From Pollenia angustigena (taxonomy: Eukaryota > Arthropoda > Insecta > Diptera > Polleniidae), in NCBI GenBank assembly GCA_930367215.1, contig OV884056.1:49662308-49726307 (forward strand): a stretch of DNA of 64,000 nucleotides. The letters are read 5' to 3'. Shown here piece by piece: positions 11,124 through 22,498 of this stretch (position 1 is the first letter of the stretch; the number at the start of each line of letters is the position of its first letter). The notes beneath the pieces are model-generated. The model did not search any database. It saw only the letters and a list, made by a program, of their open reading frames with translations, and was not told the DNA's origin. A program made the translations under genes and the position numbers.

Positions 11124-11493
11124 CAGGCGTACCTAAACAAGAGCGGAAGGCGGAACGTTTTCTTCCGCTTAGCTTTTACGCTGATATGTCATACCCAAAC
11201 AAGAGCGTCAACGTTGTGCCACAAACAGTAGTGTTAACTTTCTTGTTTAATAAAACCCACATAATAGAAATAAATAGAAGAGAAAAAACCGCTAGATTGA
11301 CAAAAAAATAGCTAAATTGCCATTATTTATTAACAATAGCGGCCAACTTCACTATTAAACGCGCTGTCAAAATTGGATTTCCCAATTGTAAAGCGTTGAC
11401 GCCGCGCTATTTAGGTATGCTTCATACAAATTGTATGGGCATGCGCATTTTGACAGCTAGAAAACGCTTTCCGCTCTTGTTTGGATAAGGCTG
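11124..11493. mobile_element. 370-bp MITE with ACAGCCGTACC ends (copy 2)
   Basis: The left end is CAGGCGTACCTAAACAAGAG and the right end is the reverse complement of CAGCCTTATCCAAACAAGAG. It shares GGAAGGCGGAACGTTTTC, CTTAGCTTTTACGCTGATAT and TTTGACAGCT with copy 1 at 4971-5282. The flanks give a 3-bp duplication TAT, compatible with PIF/Harbinger. Non-coding; the open frame over 11105-11311 is a chance frame across its left part. Confidence 0.82.
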
Positions 11494-13020
11494 TATCTCT
11501 TCAGAAATATTTGCCGTTTAACACTCACTATTGACTGCCAGCCGTCGTCATAGCCGAATATAGCACTGTTACTTATTGTCTTTTTTATTTTTTTGTTTTT
11601 GTGCGAAAGAAACTTAAGTCTAGCCATTTTAAAATTTAGTCTCTTAAATTTATCTTACACAAAAATTCATTTAATATGTACCTAGTATTTCTTATTGTGA
11701 AACCCGTTACCGATAGTTATCAAACACAATAAGCCCCATCTTTGTTTAACCACTTAAGTCCCCAGTGAGTCATTAATTGTTGCAACTTTGTAATTTGAGA
11801 CATGCATATCTTTCTGTCACACCTTAATTTTCTTTAAATGAAATATTTACAATATTAATAAAATATTTACTATTAGTTTTCTTTAAAAAAAAACAATTTC
11901 TTTAAAGCCGTATCTGAAAATCTTTAAATACCAGTACATCTAATGAGACGACTTAAACAGACATGGTCTTTGGATACAGATGTCAATTTCGACCATTTAG
12001 CTTTCAAAGTGTCATTTCATATTAATGTCATAAAAAGCAACACTTTTATAAAAATACACCTTTACAAACTCACACACACAAGCACAGTCAGACAAAATTA
12101 CAACTAATTTTCGCGATTTATAACATGTTCGTGTCACATTAAAAAATAATAAAATTTTACAACCCTCCCAGCTACAAAAAGATACACATTTGAAAAGAAA
12201 AAATTACAAAATCTCATATTGCAATTGACAGCATTTGATAATAAAAATAAAAAACACAAAAATTATAAACATTTTCAACGTGAAATCCCTGTAAAAAACA
12301 CACATTACGGACTACAACAAAAAATAAAATTTTACAATTTAAACACAAAAAAAGTGTTCAACATGATTTTAATGTTCAATGGAAAAACACGTGGTAAGAG
12401 AGGGGCAAGGAGGTGCAGGAGTTCAAAAGGAATAAAAAGAGTCATAGCAAACCAGTTGTTTGTTGTACTATTATGATAATACTAGACACTAGAAAAGAAA
12501 AAAAAATTGGTCATGAAAAAAGTGTTTAAAAAAAAGACGAAATAACAGACAAATAAAGAGAAACACTGAAGTCTATTACTGCAATGCCAGCAAGAGTATT
12601 AAAAACAAGGGTTTCCGTCCTTAAATGAAAAATAAAAATCAAATATAAATTTCGAGGTTAACTTAAATAAAGATAGGTGGAGGTAGACTACCACGGATCC
12701 CTCTTTAAACGGGGTTCTCAGCTTCAAGCTTCGTATGAAGGTAAAAATGCTTTTCAGTTCAATGTTTGAAACATCAGACAACTTATCAAAAGCAGCTTTC
12801 TCAAATTAGTTTAACAAATGTGGGATAGTACTGTTTTTCAGGATCAAAATTTTTCATAATCAGTAAAATTTGTAAAAAAAAAATCCAACGTTGTTTTAAT
12901 CTACAACTAGGATTCCTAGTCAGAAGAGATATTTTAAAAACCAGATATTGAATGTTAGTAACTGTTGAGGTACAAAAAAGTTATGTAAAAAAAAACTTTT
13001 TTTATCACGGCAAAACGGTT
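11494..13020. other. AT-rich DNA, no gene seen
   Basis: The frame at 12219-12476 is lysine- and asparagine-rich because of base composition and shows no domain. No repeat partner was identified. Confidence 0.45.
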
Positions 13021-13200
13021 TAATTTGTCAATAATCCAAAAAGTCTGTTAGAAGTTTTTACTCAAATCTAAAATGATTTAGTAAGATTTGACTTTGAAGC
13101 AAATCGGCTTAATTTGTCAATAATCCAAAAAGTCTGTAAGAAGTTTTTACTCAAATCTAAAATGATTTATTAAGATTTGACTTTGAAGCAAAGAATTTTG
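13021..13200. repeat. Two tandem 89-bp units
   Basis: TAATTTGTCAATAATCCAAA occurs at 13021 and 13110, and each is followed by AGTCTGT, AGAAGTTTTTACTCAAATCT and AAGATTTGACTTTGAAGCAA. The two units differ at only a few bases, so this is a recent local duplication. Confidence 0.9.
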
Positions 13201-14119
13201 CAATATAAAGGTAGAAGTTCATAGCACAAAGATAACAGATAAATTCAAGATTATTGTTGGTAGCTCCCATGGCGGCGAACTCACAGATGACTGTCCGGAT
13301 AATCCCCTTAATTCATTGCTTAGGTATGAAAGATTTATAAGACACAGTGCACAAGCAGTGCTGGTTAAAGGGAAACAGCATATGAAAAGACCCCTCAGCT
13401 GAGAGATCTTCCTTAAAAATCTTTTTGGTTATCAACCTAAGTCGACCTAAAGGGACCTCCCTCACTTATAATCCATTTAAGACCGACCGCCCTAGAGGAT
13501 ATTGTTCTGCTTTTATTATTTCTAAATGATCTCTAACTTGTGGACATCTGCTTCTATTAAGCCACACAACAAAATCAATGTAATGGAGAAGCAAATACAA
13601 AAATGGATAAGGAGTCACACAATTGTCACCAACAGCTACTCCAACTCCAATGTCCAAGCATTACATTATCCACCACCAAAACTTCTTATAGGGTTGGACA
13701 ACGCTAGATTTAAGGACAATTCATTTACTTATTCTTATATTATACTGAGGTACAGCATTCTTTTGCATCTGGCAACATTATGAAGAGTAAGCGGAATAAA
13801 AGCGTATAGCCCGGCTATTTTGTAAATGCCATTCGCGATAGCATCTTAAAGATAGCATACTTGGGCAAAAGAAATGAAACACAAGCATCCAATAATCGAA
13901 CGCTAAGAGAGACCTGAAATATGTAACGCATTTAGTATAAATTATGTGTGAGCTTATCACAAAGTCCTCTAGAAACTTTCGGCAAGAATTAATTAATTAA
14001 TCGTTAATATTTCTTCAGTTATAGTTTACTCGTAAAAAAAGATTTTGGTGGATAGATATATGGAAGTCCTTTCTTTGCCCTTTGGTTAAAATAGAAGACT
14101 GAGATAATGGAACTCCAAA
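13201..14119. other. No gene or mobile element supported
   Basis: GC content is slightly higher around 13250-13700. Open frames exist on both strands (13466-13783) with no recognisable domain. I see nothing that identifies a product. Confidence 0.35.
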
Positions 14120-15134
14120 CAGGGCTACCAGGAACTTTTTTCCTTGTCACCAAAAAAATTTAAAAAAAAACCCCAAAAATCCCCGATTTCAAAATCATAA
14201 GCTGAAAAAGTTAATATTTTTTTATTGATTTTTATTATTGGCCAAATTTAAAATTAACAAGGTTTTGTTTAAATGTGCTAAATTCCCATTTCATACTATT
14301 GATAAACTGAAATTTATTGTTGAAGGGATAAGCTATTCCTATGCGCAATTCACTGGTGGCTTAGGCCAGATCGTCAGGAAACTTCATCCAAATATTTTAG
14401 AAAAACTAAAGTTATTATACAAATAAAACTGTTAACCGAATAACAAAATGTTTTTTCAAAAGAGTAAAAAAAATTTTAATAAGAAATTCCAAAATAAAAA
14501 TTTTTGTAAAAAAATTTTTTTTTTTTGTTTGTAGCGACTGGTTTCGGCATGTTTTTTAAAATCCTTTTTATGCGATTCCAGTGAGGAATTACAAGCAGAA
14601 AAATATACTGTTTTTGAAGATGAATGAGTCTATTTATAAGAATTTGGAGATAGTTCAAGCGGTTTTAGCCATTCTTAAAGTCAACAATAAAAATATATAT
14701 TTCCCAGACTTTATTATATTGTCTTGCATATTTACTTATTTTTGAGGAAGACATAGGTATTTGCTTGAAGATTGTCTTTAATAAAACAAAAATTGTGTGT
14801 GTTTTCGACGGTTTTAGATTTTTTTTTTTAATTTTTCATTTTTCATTTTTAAAACACTCACTCAAGAATTATACCATAAGTTTATTAAGTACCTTTTACA
14901 CACTTAACAAAAATGCTAATCTTAATTAGGAACCTTTACACCGTATAAGTTGTTGATAAGATAAAATTTTTGCTACTTTTTTCATATTTTATATACGAAA
15001 CAAAGTAAAAAAGTGTAAAATCCCTACAAAATCTCCGATTATTTTTATTAAATCTCCAAAAAAAAATCCCCAATCCTGAAATGGCTTCCTTCGTCCTTTT
15101 TGCTCGCATGAAATCGCCAAGACTGGTAGCCCTA
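14120..15134. mobile_element. Non-autonomous hAT element, 1015 bp, 8-bp duplication
   Basis: The left end is CAGGGCTACCAG and the right end is CTGGTAGCCCTA. The identical 8-mer ACTCCAAA flanks both sides (14112-14119 and 15135-15142). An 8-bp duplication with CAGGG-type ends is the hallmark of the hAT superfamily. Subterminal CCCCAAAAATCCCCGA and CTCCAAAAAAAAATCCCC are A/C-rich near both ends. A copy of MITE M sits inside. There is no transposase, so it depends on a source elsewhere. Confidence 0.88.
14237..14430 (+). mobile_element. Dispersed MITE M (copy B), nested in a hAT
   Basis: Begins near TAACAAGGTTTTGTTTAAAT, passes through GTGCTAAATTCCCATTTCAT, GAAATTTATTGTTGAAGGGA and GGCTTAGGCCAGATCGTCAG, and ends near AAACTGTTAACCGAATAAC. 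It is the least disrupted copy and a good query for the family. Its position inside the hAT makes it younger than that hAT, unless the hAT lineage carried it when it moved. Confidence 0.8.
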
Positions 15135-15241
15135 ACTCCAAACAGCAGAAGTTGTCTTTAAATTCGTCCATACCATTCTTGTCAAACGTCATTCATCAAA
15201 CCAATTGAAAAGCAGATTTCTATTTCAAATTTAAGAAATCA

Positions 15242-16129
15242 GTACCCATGTTCTGTAACTATAGTGAGAACTTCTCGCATCAAAAAATTTCATCGTTTCT
15301 CGAAAAGTGAGAAAAAAGTGTTTATGTAACTCATGTCGAAATCTATTAAAGGAGATTACGCCGTTGCGTTATAAATATCATAAAATTGTACTCGAAGCCG
15401 ATGTGACAATGCAGGCGTTAAGAACACCAGTCACACATATCGTTGACGGTGACCAAAACTTACTAAAATTGAACACTTTTCAACGACGGCGGCGAAAATA
15501 AAACCATCGGCTATACCAAATAATGTAAAGTGCGACTTTAATGTTTGTTGTTTGCAAACGAACATTCGTAAAATTTATAAAAATGGTAAAATTAAAATAA
15601 TTAAACATTAAAAAATGTGCCAAGCGCAAAAAATTATTATTATTATTCTTTGTATTTTGCACTTTAATTTGTTTTTTGGTGTTAAAATTTTTTGTCGCCC
15701 CATTTTAATTCGTGAGTTTATTTTACAGTTCAAAGCGGGAACTTTTCTCACAAAAAAAAGTTACAGACACAGTTTAGTGAGAAAAAAAGCTGCTTGTTTC
15801 AATATATCGCTCATTTGCTGCAAGGCCGGCATAACTCAAAAAATGAAATTTTGGAGTTAGAGATGCAGAATTGTTCGCTTTGTTTTTCTTTATATTATGT
15901 ATTAAATTAATTTTTATATCTTTTATACTTTCCCAGTCTGAAGAGAATGTGTCTTCTTTTTTTTCTCAGTAGTTAGAACAAATCAAAAACTTTAAATGCG
16001 TTTATCTCGAAATGGATTTTTTTTGAGTTATGCTGGTCTTGCAGCAAATGAGCGATATGGCATTTTTGTTTCATTTCACACATTTTAAATGAAAAGTTTC
16101 TGGACGCGAGGATTACAGAACATGGGCAC
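15242..16129. mobile_element. Element K with GTNCCCATGTTCTGTAA inverted ends
   Basis: The left end is GTACCCATGTTCTGTAA and the right end is the reverse complement of GTGCCCATGTTCTGTAA. The interior resembles 8620-9016 (AAAGCGGGAACTTTTCTCAC, GTTACAGACACAG). A 249-bp TA-type MITE is inserted at 15807. GAGAA/TTCTC motifs recur near both ends. The open frames at 15307-15860 carry no recognised domain. Superfamily unknown. Confidence 0.72.
15807..16055. mobile_element. 249-bp TA-type MITE (copy 2) with proven empty site
   Basis: The ends are TCGCTCATTTGCTGCAAGGC and its approximate reverse complement. The flanks read CAATA-TA and TA-TGG. The related repeat at about 8918 reads CAATATATGG without the insert, so removing the MITE and one TA restores it exactly. 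The middle matches copy 1 at 5923-6170. A 2-bp TA duplication indicates a Tc1/mariner-type non-autonomous element. Confidence 0.93.
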
Positions 16130-16180
16130 ATGAGAACAATTTTCAACTTTAAACGGTTAAAGATTTAAAGTTTCCCCTAA

Positions 16181-16297
16181 GACCCCTTTCAGACTCGGCA
16201 AGTTAGTTGCGCAAGTTACTTGCCGAGAACAACAAAGTCTGAACAAAATTTTTTTCCTTACCCCGAACAAGAGTTGCGCAAAAGAGTGAAAGGGGTC
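16181..16297. mobile_element. 117-bp MITE with TAA duplication
   Basis: The inverted ends are GACCCCTTTCA and TGAAAGGGGTC, flanked on both sides by TAA (16178-16180 and 16298-16300). A GTTGCGCAA block occurs in both halves. The 3-bp TAA duplication is typical of PIF/Harbinger-type elements. Non-coding and very compact. Confidence 0.72.
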
Positions 16298-16300
16298 TAA

Positions 16301-18194
16301 GAAGAGGAAAAAAAGTATTTCTAAAATGTTTCTTAGGGAACCCCTAACATAAATGTAAATCCAACTTCAAACAATGTTGTTGGGTCGCTTTTTTATAGAC
16401 TGTCTAGTGTCTGCTTTAGTCATTTATAAGTTTTTTTTTTATTTATTTTATGGTTGCCCGTTGTAAAGGATTTCGTTGTCTTTGATGCTTTTGTAACTTT
16501 GGCTTTAGCTTCTGGTTTTTATTTTCATCCTAAAATTTTTCTTTTTCTGTTTTTGTGTTGTTTTTTTTTTCTTTTTTTTAAAGCAGCATTATTCCGTTGC
16601 ATACACAAGAACGAAACCACCGACAAATGCAATAGATAGACGTATGAATGAATGGAAGGAATGGTATGATAAGACTGGACAAATATACAAGCAAATAGAG
16701 GCTGGTTGGTTACTAGTTGACTCACTGGCTGACTGGTTTTTTTTATGACACTCTTATTGGATTTTGTATAGAAACTGCTTCTTTATGTTCCTGTTCGTCT
16801 TTAAAAGAATTAAGTAACTTCGGATAGTGTCAAACACATAAACTGGTTTTCTGAATACTTAACACACTAACATCAACTTCAAACATTAACGTTAAAATAA
16901 AACAGGGGTTCCCATTTGAGAGATGGAATTTAAGAAGCCTTAAGGAACCTTAAGACTCCCCGAACATACCTTTGGGAACCCCTGTTATAAAGGAGAAAAA
17001 AAATCCACAAACATATATTTTTTCTTTTTTAAATCAAGTTAAAATCTGAAAGTACGAACTTTTGCTTTTAAATGAAGTTGAAAAGAAAAACTTCAGGTTT
17101 TATTAAAGTTTTCCTATTTTTACACTGCGGAAGAGCTTTGCTGATGTGTGTTTGACTAAAAGAATTTCTAGTTTTTTATGTTATCGAGCTGTTTGCTAGT
17201 TGTTCGTTTTAGTATCGTAACCTATTTAATAGGGAAGTTTGCTAGACATTTTTCTAGACTCTGACAGACTATTACTTCCTTGGCCAATGTTGCGTTCAAA
17301 TTAATTAATATTTGTTTAAAATAAAGTATAGCAAATGGGTTTTAGTTTATAACCGCACTGACTATCAAGGTGCCTTAAAAGAAATTTTCTAAAACAAATA
17401 TTTATGTAAGTGACCGATAAAAGTTTGAATAAATAGCAATCAACCATAAAAATATCATTTCATGCAAGAAAGGCAGACAAAGTCTTGTTTCCTAGAGGTG
17501 ACAAACAATTTTCAGAAATGTTTTGTTTATTATCAGGTAGGTATTGTTTTAAAACAAATATTGTGAAGTTACACTTAACTAAAAATTTGAAGTTACACTT
17601 AACTAAAGTCACATCCAAAGGTTAAAGTTTTTAACCACCAAGTTCAAGGTTAGTTTCAATGAAATGTGAAATAACCGTGTGCCAGTGTTTACGACTTCTA
17701 AATTTTCTTAGTAAGACTTACATGGCAAATATCTACGTGATGTTGTTTTAAAACAAGTAACTGGTATTAAAATAAACAGGTACCATTAAAATTTCATAAA
17801 AAAAAAACACACAAACGCACACGCACTCACACAATTTGATTAGATGCCTATAAACTGTGCTTAAGATTTTTATTTTAACGGTTTCCTTTGATCTTTTGTT
17901 TTTAATAAAAAAACAAATTTGTAACTTAAATGTGTTAAAGAGCTACCTGTAATTGACGGATTACAAGAAACATTTAGAAACGTTTATGCGATCTCAGTTA
18001 AACAAGGTTTAGTTTATCGGAAAACAGATTTGTGCCGCCACTACCAAGTTTATTTACGAAATTTTAAAATCACTTTTCGCCGGACAAATCTGAGTTCCAG
18101 ACTTCGTAAAACTAAGTTTAAACTTAATCCAAATCTCAAAAACCCGGCCTTTGAACTCAAGGTTAACGAATTATTTATAGAAATTACATATTAT
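16301..18194. other. AT-rich DNA with one 86-bp hairpin element
   Basis: At 16901-16986 AACAGGGGTTCCCA faces TTTGGGAACCCCTGTT, giving a small inverted-repeat unit whose CAGGGGTTCCC ends look hAT-like. The flanks match at only 5 of 8 positions. At 17563-17607 GAAGTTACACTTAACTAAA is tandemly duplicated. The 4-base flank TTAT at 18191-18194 belongs to the next element. No gene is seen. Confidence 0.5.
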
Positions 18195-18475
18195 CCCTAG
18201 AAAGATAAGGTACGTCTGCGAGACGTACCCCTTTTCAATTTTGTGCTCTTACTTTCACATTTGTTAACAAAAATTTTTCTCACGTTCAATAATCTCAGTT
18301 GTTAGCAGCACCTAGTTGGTGGGGGCAGTTTTTATGTTGTAAGTGATGTATTTTTTGAGAAATAAACACTAATAAACACAGCATATGTCTGAGAGACGTA
18401 TCGTTATCTTTAGTGTTACTTTTGTAGCGAAGATAAGTTTGTGTTAAGGTTGAATTTTAAGGTATTGTTTTAAAA

Positions 18476-20882
18476 ATGTGTTGTAAGCGCAGCTTGGGCG
18501 ACCCAGAAATTGGCGCTATTTTGCAAAGCGTGTTGGAGGACTCGGTTTCACTGGAAAGTGTGAGCGAACCGGAAAATGAATTATTGGAGGATAGTCTTCA
18601 AAGTGCTGTAGAAGATGAACTTTTGACATCCTTGAGCCTGACGAGGATATACCACCGATTCAGGATAATCCTTAAGAACCTGAACATTTTACTACTTCTT
18701 CCGATAGCTGCGTTATTTCGATATCTCGACCCACTTTAAGAAATAAAAGTAAGTGAGCTACATCGAAGGGTAAAAGTGATGGCTGAGTTTCTTCAATGAA
18801 TATAGTTCGTACGGCAAGAGGACCTACTCAGGAATTCAAATCACTATACGACTCAATTTCATGCTTCGATATTTTTTACTACCGAAATAATTTCGGAAAT
18901 TGTTTAATGGGGCGGCATGAAATAACCCCCCAAAATATAACCCCCCAAAAAAATAATGAAATAACCCCCCAAAAAATAATGAAATAACCCCCCAAAGCGT
19001 GGGGCATTATTTCATATGCAAGAAAGCCCCAATTTTGAAAATGAAATAAGCCCCAACGAAATGAAATAACGCCCCAAACATAAATGAAATAATTTCCAAA
19101 TTTTTGGGGGCTTATTTCATATGAAATAAAACCCCAATTTCTGAAATGAAATAAGAGCCCAATATATGAAATACAATTAATTATACAGTTTTGCTTTAAA
19201 GAATCACGCGATAGATAGCATGGTATGATATGTCAAACACAAGCTTCGCCAACTAAGGCTTTTCCTCTATGGTATAACAAACACCGGCTTCGCTAACTAA
19301 AGCTCCTCTGCATAGCGCCAGGTATTTTTTTCTCCTCTATAGTATAAAATACCGACTCGACCAGGCTACGCAGAGAAGCTTTAGTTAGCGAAGCCGATGT
19401 TTGGTATACCATATAGAAGAAAGCCATTACGCCCGGCCGTAGGCCGGTTACGCAGGGCAGCTTTAATTATCGAAGCCGGTGTTCTGTGTACCAAAGAGGA
19501 TAAATCCTTGCACCCAAAAACTCTTTCATTATAAATTTGAAAATGAAATAATCCCCCAAAAAATATATTGGGGCTTTATTTCATAATGATTTTTTGGGGG
19601 ATAATTTCATATGAAATAATACCCCAATAAAAAAATTGAAATAACACCCCAAACAAAATGAAATAACCCCCAAAAAATCGTTTTTGTTGTTTTCTATACA
19701 AACTTTTGGGGGGTTGTTATTTCATTATTTTTTGGGGGTTATATTTTGGGGTGATATTTCATGCCGCCGTTTAATGGACCAGTGCCGAAATTTCCATAAA
19801 TTTTTCAATTTTAAGGCTAGAAATCGCTATTTTATCGAAAACTTTAACCGACAACATTGAATAAATTTTACCAGATGCAGTAAGGACTCTGCGGGAAATT
19901 TGTGTCAATTGGTCCAACAGACTGGTCCTCTGATTTGTGAAAATGGAAGAAGTGCAAAAAGTAAGGACCAGTGAAAGAAGAACCAATCCCTTAACTGGTT
20001 TATGAAGACCAAAAGGGTAGAAAAAGTAATGAATTACAGTACAGTCTTCACCGGTGCTGTGAGACAGTTTTTGGTACTTTCTAAAATTTTGTTCTTGAAT
20101 TTAATACTACACTTATAAAATTATTACAGTAACTGTTTGTGAGTTATTAAATTCGTTTTCCGTACTGTTAAATTTGAATAAAAATATAGTTATTTTACGA
20201 ATAATTTTATTTTTTAACATTTTTGTTTGTTATTCAAAAAACAAACTACCAAAAAATAATGTTTTTTCGTTTTTATTTTTTTATGTAGTTTGATTTTTGT
20301 CGGTTAAAATGTATTTTTTTAAAGTAAAAACTATTCAATTTTAAGGAATATGCTGTTTAATAAATAAAAAATTTTAAAATGACTGTAAAAATAATTTGTT
20401 TTAAATGAAATGTAAATGATCCGTTTTTTAAATGAATTTTAATTTGTTTAAAATGAATTTTCGTTTGAATTTAACTACATAATATTTTGAGTGTAGGTCT
20501 TGTTTTATTGAAATAGTACTACATTGTATTGAAATTCTGCTACATTTTAGAAGCTGACACTAAGCACGTTCATTGAGAATAGATCTGTGACTGGTCAAAT
20601 GGTGTTAATTGACCCCCTCCAATGACAACCCCATGTAAAGGATAGGTCTTATTCATATAAAGTGTTAAAACTAGAACCGGTCTCTACCACCAAAGGCCTA
20701 TCACGGGACTACTTTGGTGTCAGTTCGCTTCCCTCTAGGGTAATGATTGAGGTTGTAGTGGAGAACAGCGGGAATCAAAAAAGTGATAATACGGTGGCTT
20801 CTGTCCATCAGAAATTCAACTTATGTCCAAAATGGTATGTGTCAAGTGCGGTATACCTGTATGTGGCGACCACAAAATTTAA
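18476..20882 (+). pseudogene. piggyBac-like transposase remnant
   Basis: Starting at the ATG at 18476 the frame encodes an acidic serine/leucine-rich N terminus like that of piggyBac proteins. A second block at 18796 contains NIVRTARGPTQEFKSLYD, matching the conserved stretch that precedes the core domain in the family. The frame is then cut by the element at 18911. Scattered similarity may persist at about 19790-19960, with stops and frameshifts. At 20793-20882 a short frame shows the C-terminal cysteine-rich domain (GFCPS, then MVCVKCGIPVCGDH) and a stop. The catalytic aspartate core is not recognisable, so it is inactive. The piggyBac termini around it support the call. Confidence 0.82.
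18911..19768. mobile_element. Foldback-like element, 858 bp, 9-bp duplication
   Basis: The ends are GGCGGCATGAAATAACCCCC on the left and the reverse complement of GGCGGCATGAAATATCACCC on the right. The identical 9-mer GTTTAATGG flanks both sides (18902-18910 and 19769-19777). Both arms are built of short imperfect repeats of GAAATAACCCCCCAAAA. The centre (about 19230-19500) has a second inverted pair, CTTCGCTAACTAAAGCT facing AGCTTTAGTTAGCGAAG. Internally repetitive arms and a 9-bp duplication are characteristic of Foldback elements. Non-coding. Confidence 0.9.
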
Positions 20883-21286
20883 ATTTGTAAATCTTGCACA
20901 TAATGTTATTCAAATTATTTTTTTTTTTTTTGTTTATATAAGTTAATACAGATAACATTATCTCCATAAAGTACAAAGAAAATATTTATTTAAGTTTTTA
21001 GAACCGAACTGAAGTCCTTTATAAAAACTCTTTAATTTTTGATAATGCTAATTGAATTTTATTTTTAATTTTATTTTTATAATAATTTTCTATTTAAAAA
21101 CTATATTTTTTTAAAAGAAATAGAATAAATAAACAATAAAATTCATCAATATTATTTTCGGTGATATCCTTTAAAGGATATAAACAAGCATACGTCTTTC
21201 AGACGCATCGTTATCTTTTCAGTACAAAAAAATAACGTTATCTTTCTAGGGTTATAGAACCACTTGCTCCCAGGGTGTATGATATG

Positions 21287-22498
21287 TAGGGATGATATTT
21301 CCATGCACTACAAAATCGAAAATATGCGCATAAAATATGCACTAAAATCTCCAAAATATTCATTAAAAAAATAAAAAATATGTACTAAAAATTTGAACAT
21401 TTTCCATAAAAAAAGTGTTTGCTTTTTTAATTTAATTTAAAACAAAATAAATTAAAAAATTGTTATTTAAAACTTAATTTAAATAACTATATAATTTAAA
21501 TTTATGTTTGCATAATCAAATAAATGCTTTTTTATGTCATCAAGAGTAAACCTTTGTCTGTTAAAAAGCTTTTGTACATGGAAAATTATCTCTCAACGTC
21601 AACTGTAGTTGAAACATACTTGAAGGATGTCAGTTCATTTGGAGAATATTAATTTTCTAATTTTAATTTGTTCTATTGTCTGAAATTCCATATTTTTTTG
21701 CAAAACTATTTGGATTTTTTTTTTAATTTGTTGGGCTATTCTTCCTTCCACATTGTTTCCCGTATGAAATCAATAAGGGTTTAAAAAACTGCAGTCGAAA
21801 CCAAAAACTCTCGAACAAAAAACGAACATTTTTGTACAACTTTTCACTTTTTGAGTTCATTTAATGAATCAGAAGTAGAAGAACAGTTTTTTTTTTTGGC
21901 TTATGACGAATGACGAAGTTGAAGAAATGACAGGTTTATCTACACTGACTGCAGGTTTTAAAGGCTGTTAATTGCAATATTATAATAATATCCTCTGCAA
22001 ATCGATGAAACAGTTTTCGATTGGCGGCATGTCGAAACCTTGTATTCTAAAAAGAACTCCAAAAAAAAGTTATTAATTGATTTAAAAAATTTTTTTATAC
22101 AATTTTGAAATTTTTTGAAGAACTTTTTTTTTGAATATAGAAATTTAAAAAATATGTCAATCAAAACTGTTAAAATATACAAAAACATGCATTTAAAGCC
22201 AAAATATGCATTTTCACCAAAATATGCAACACTGTGCAAAAACAAATCGATGCCATTTTGATGCAAATTTAATGATTCGGAAAGATAATGGGTCGACATC
22301 TATCTTAGACTATCGACAAAAGACATGCATTTCTTAAACTATGCAAAGACATGCATTTCTTAAACTATGCAAAAACATGCATTTAAAACCAAAATATGCA
22401 ACAATATGCAAAAACAAATGATGCGGAAAAATAATTAGTCGACATAGATCTTAGACTATCGACAAAAGACATGCATTTGCATGGAAATCGCATCCCTA
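21287..22498. mobile_element. Non-autonomous hAT element, 1212 bp
   Basis: The left end TAGGGATGATATTTCCATGC and the inverted right end TAGGGATGCGATTTCCATGC are nearly identical. The flanks are ATGATATG (21279-21286) and ATGATAAG (22499-22506), 7 of 8 matching, an aged 8-bp duplication. Subterminal AAAATATGC and ACATGCATTT motifs recur many times near the right end and fewer times near the left, as expected of hAT transposase binding sites. A local duplication of AAGACATGCATTTCTTAAAC lies at 22320-22372. No intact transposase. Confidence 0.87.

Larger units (their letters stand above)
18195..21251 (+). mobile_element. Dead piggyBac-like transposon
   Basis: The left terminus is CCCTAGAAAGATAAGG and the right terminus is TTATCTTTCTAGGG, the classical piggyBac-family end. 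TTAT flanks both sides (18191-18194 and 21252-21255), a one-base variant of the canonical TTAA target. Subterminal ACGTCTNNNAGACG-like blocks lie at about 18212, 18386 and 21190. The element contains N-terminal and C-terminal transposase remnants, lacks most of the catalytic core, and is split by an 858-bp Foldback-like insertion. Without that insertion it is about 2.2 kb. Confidence 0.9.

Noticed and set aside
21958..22299. 113-codon minus-strand frame
   Set aside because: Lies wholly in a non-autonomous hAT and is phenylalanine/lysine-rich from A/T tracts; no transposase motif.
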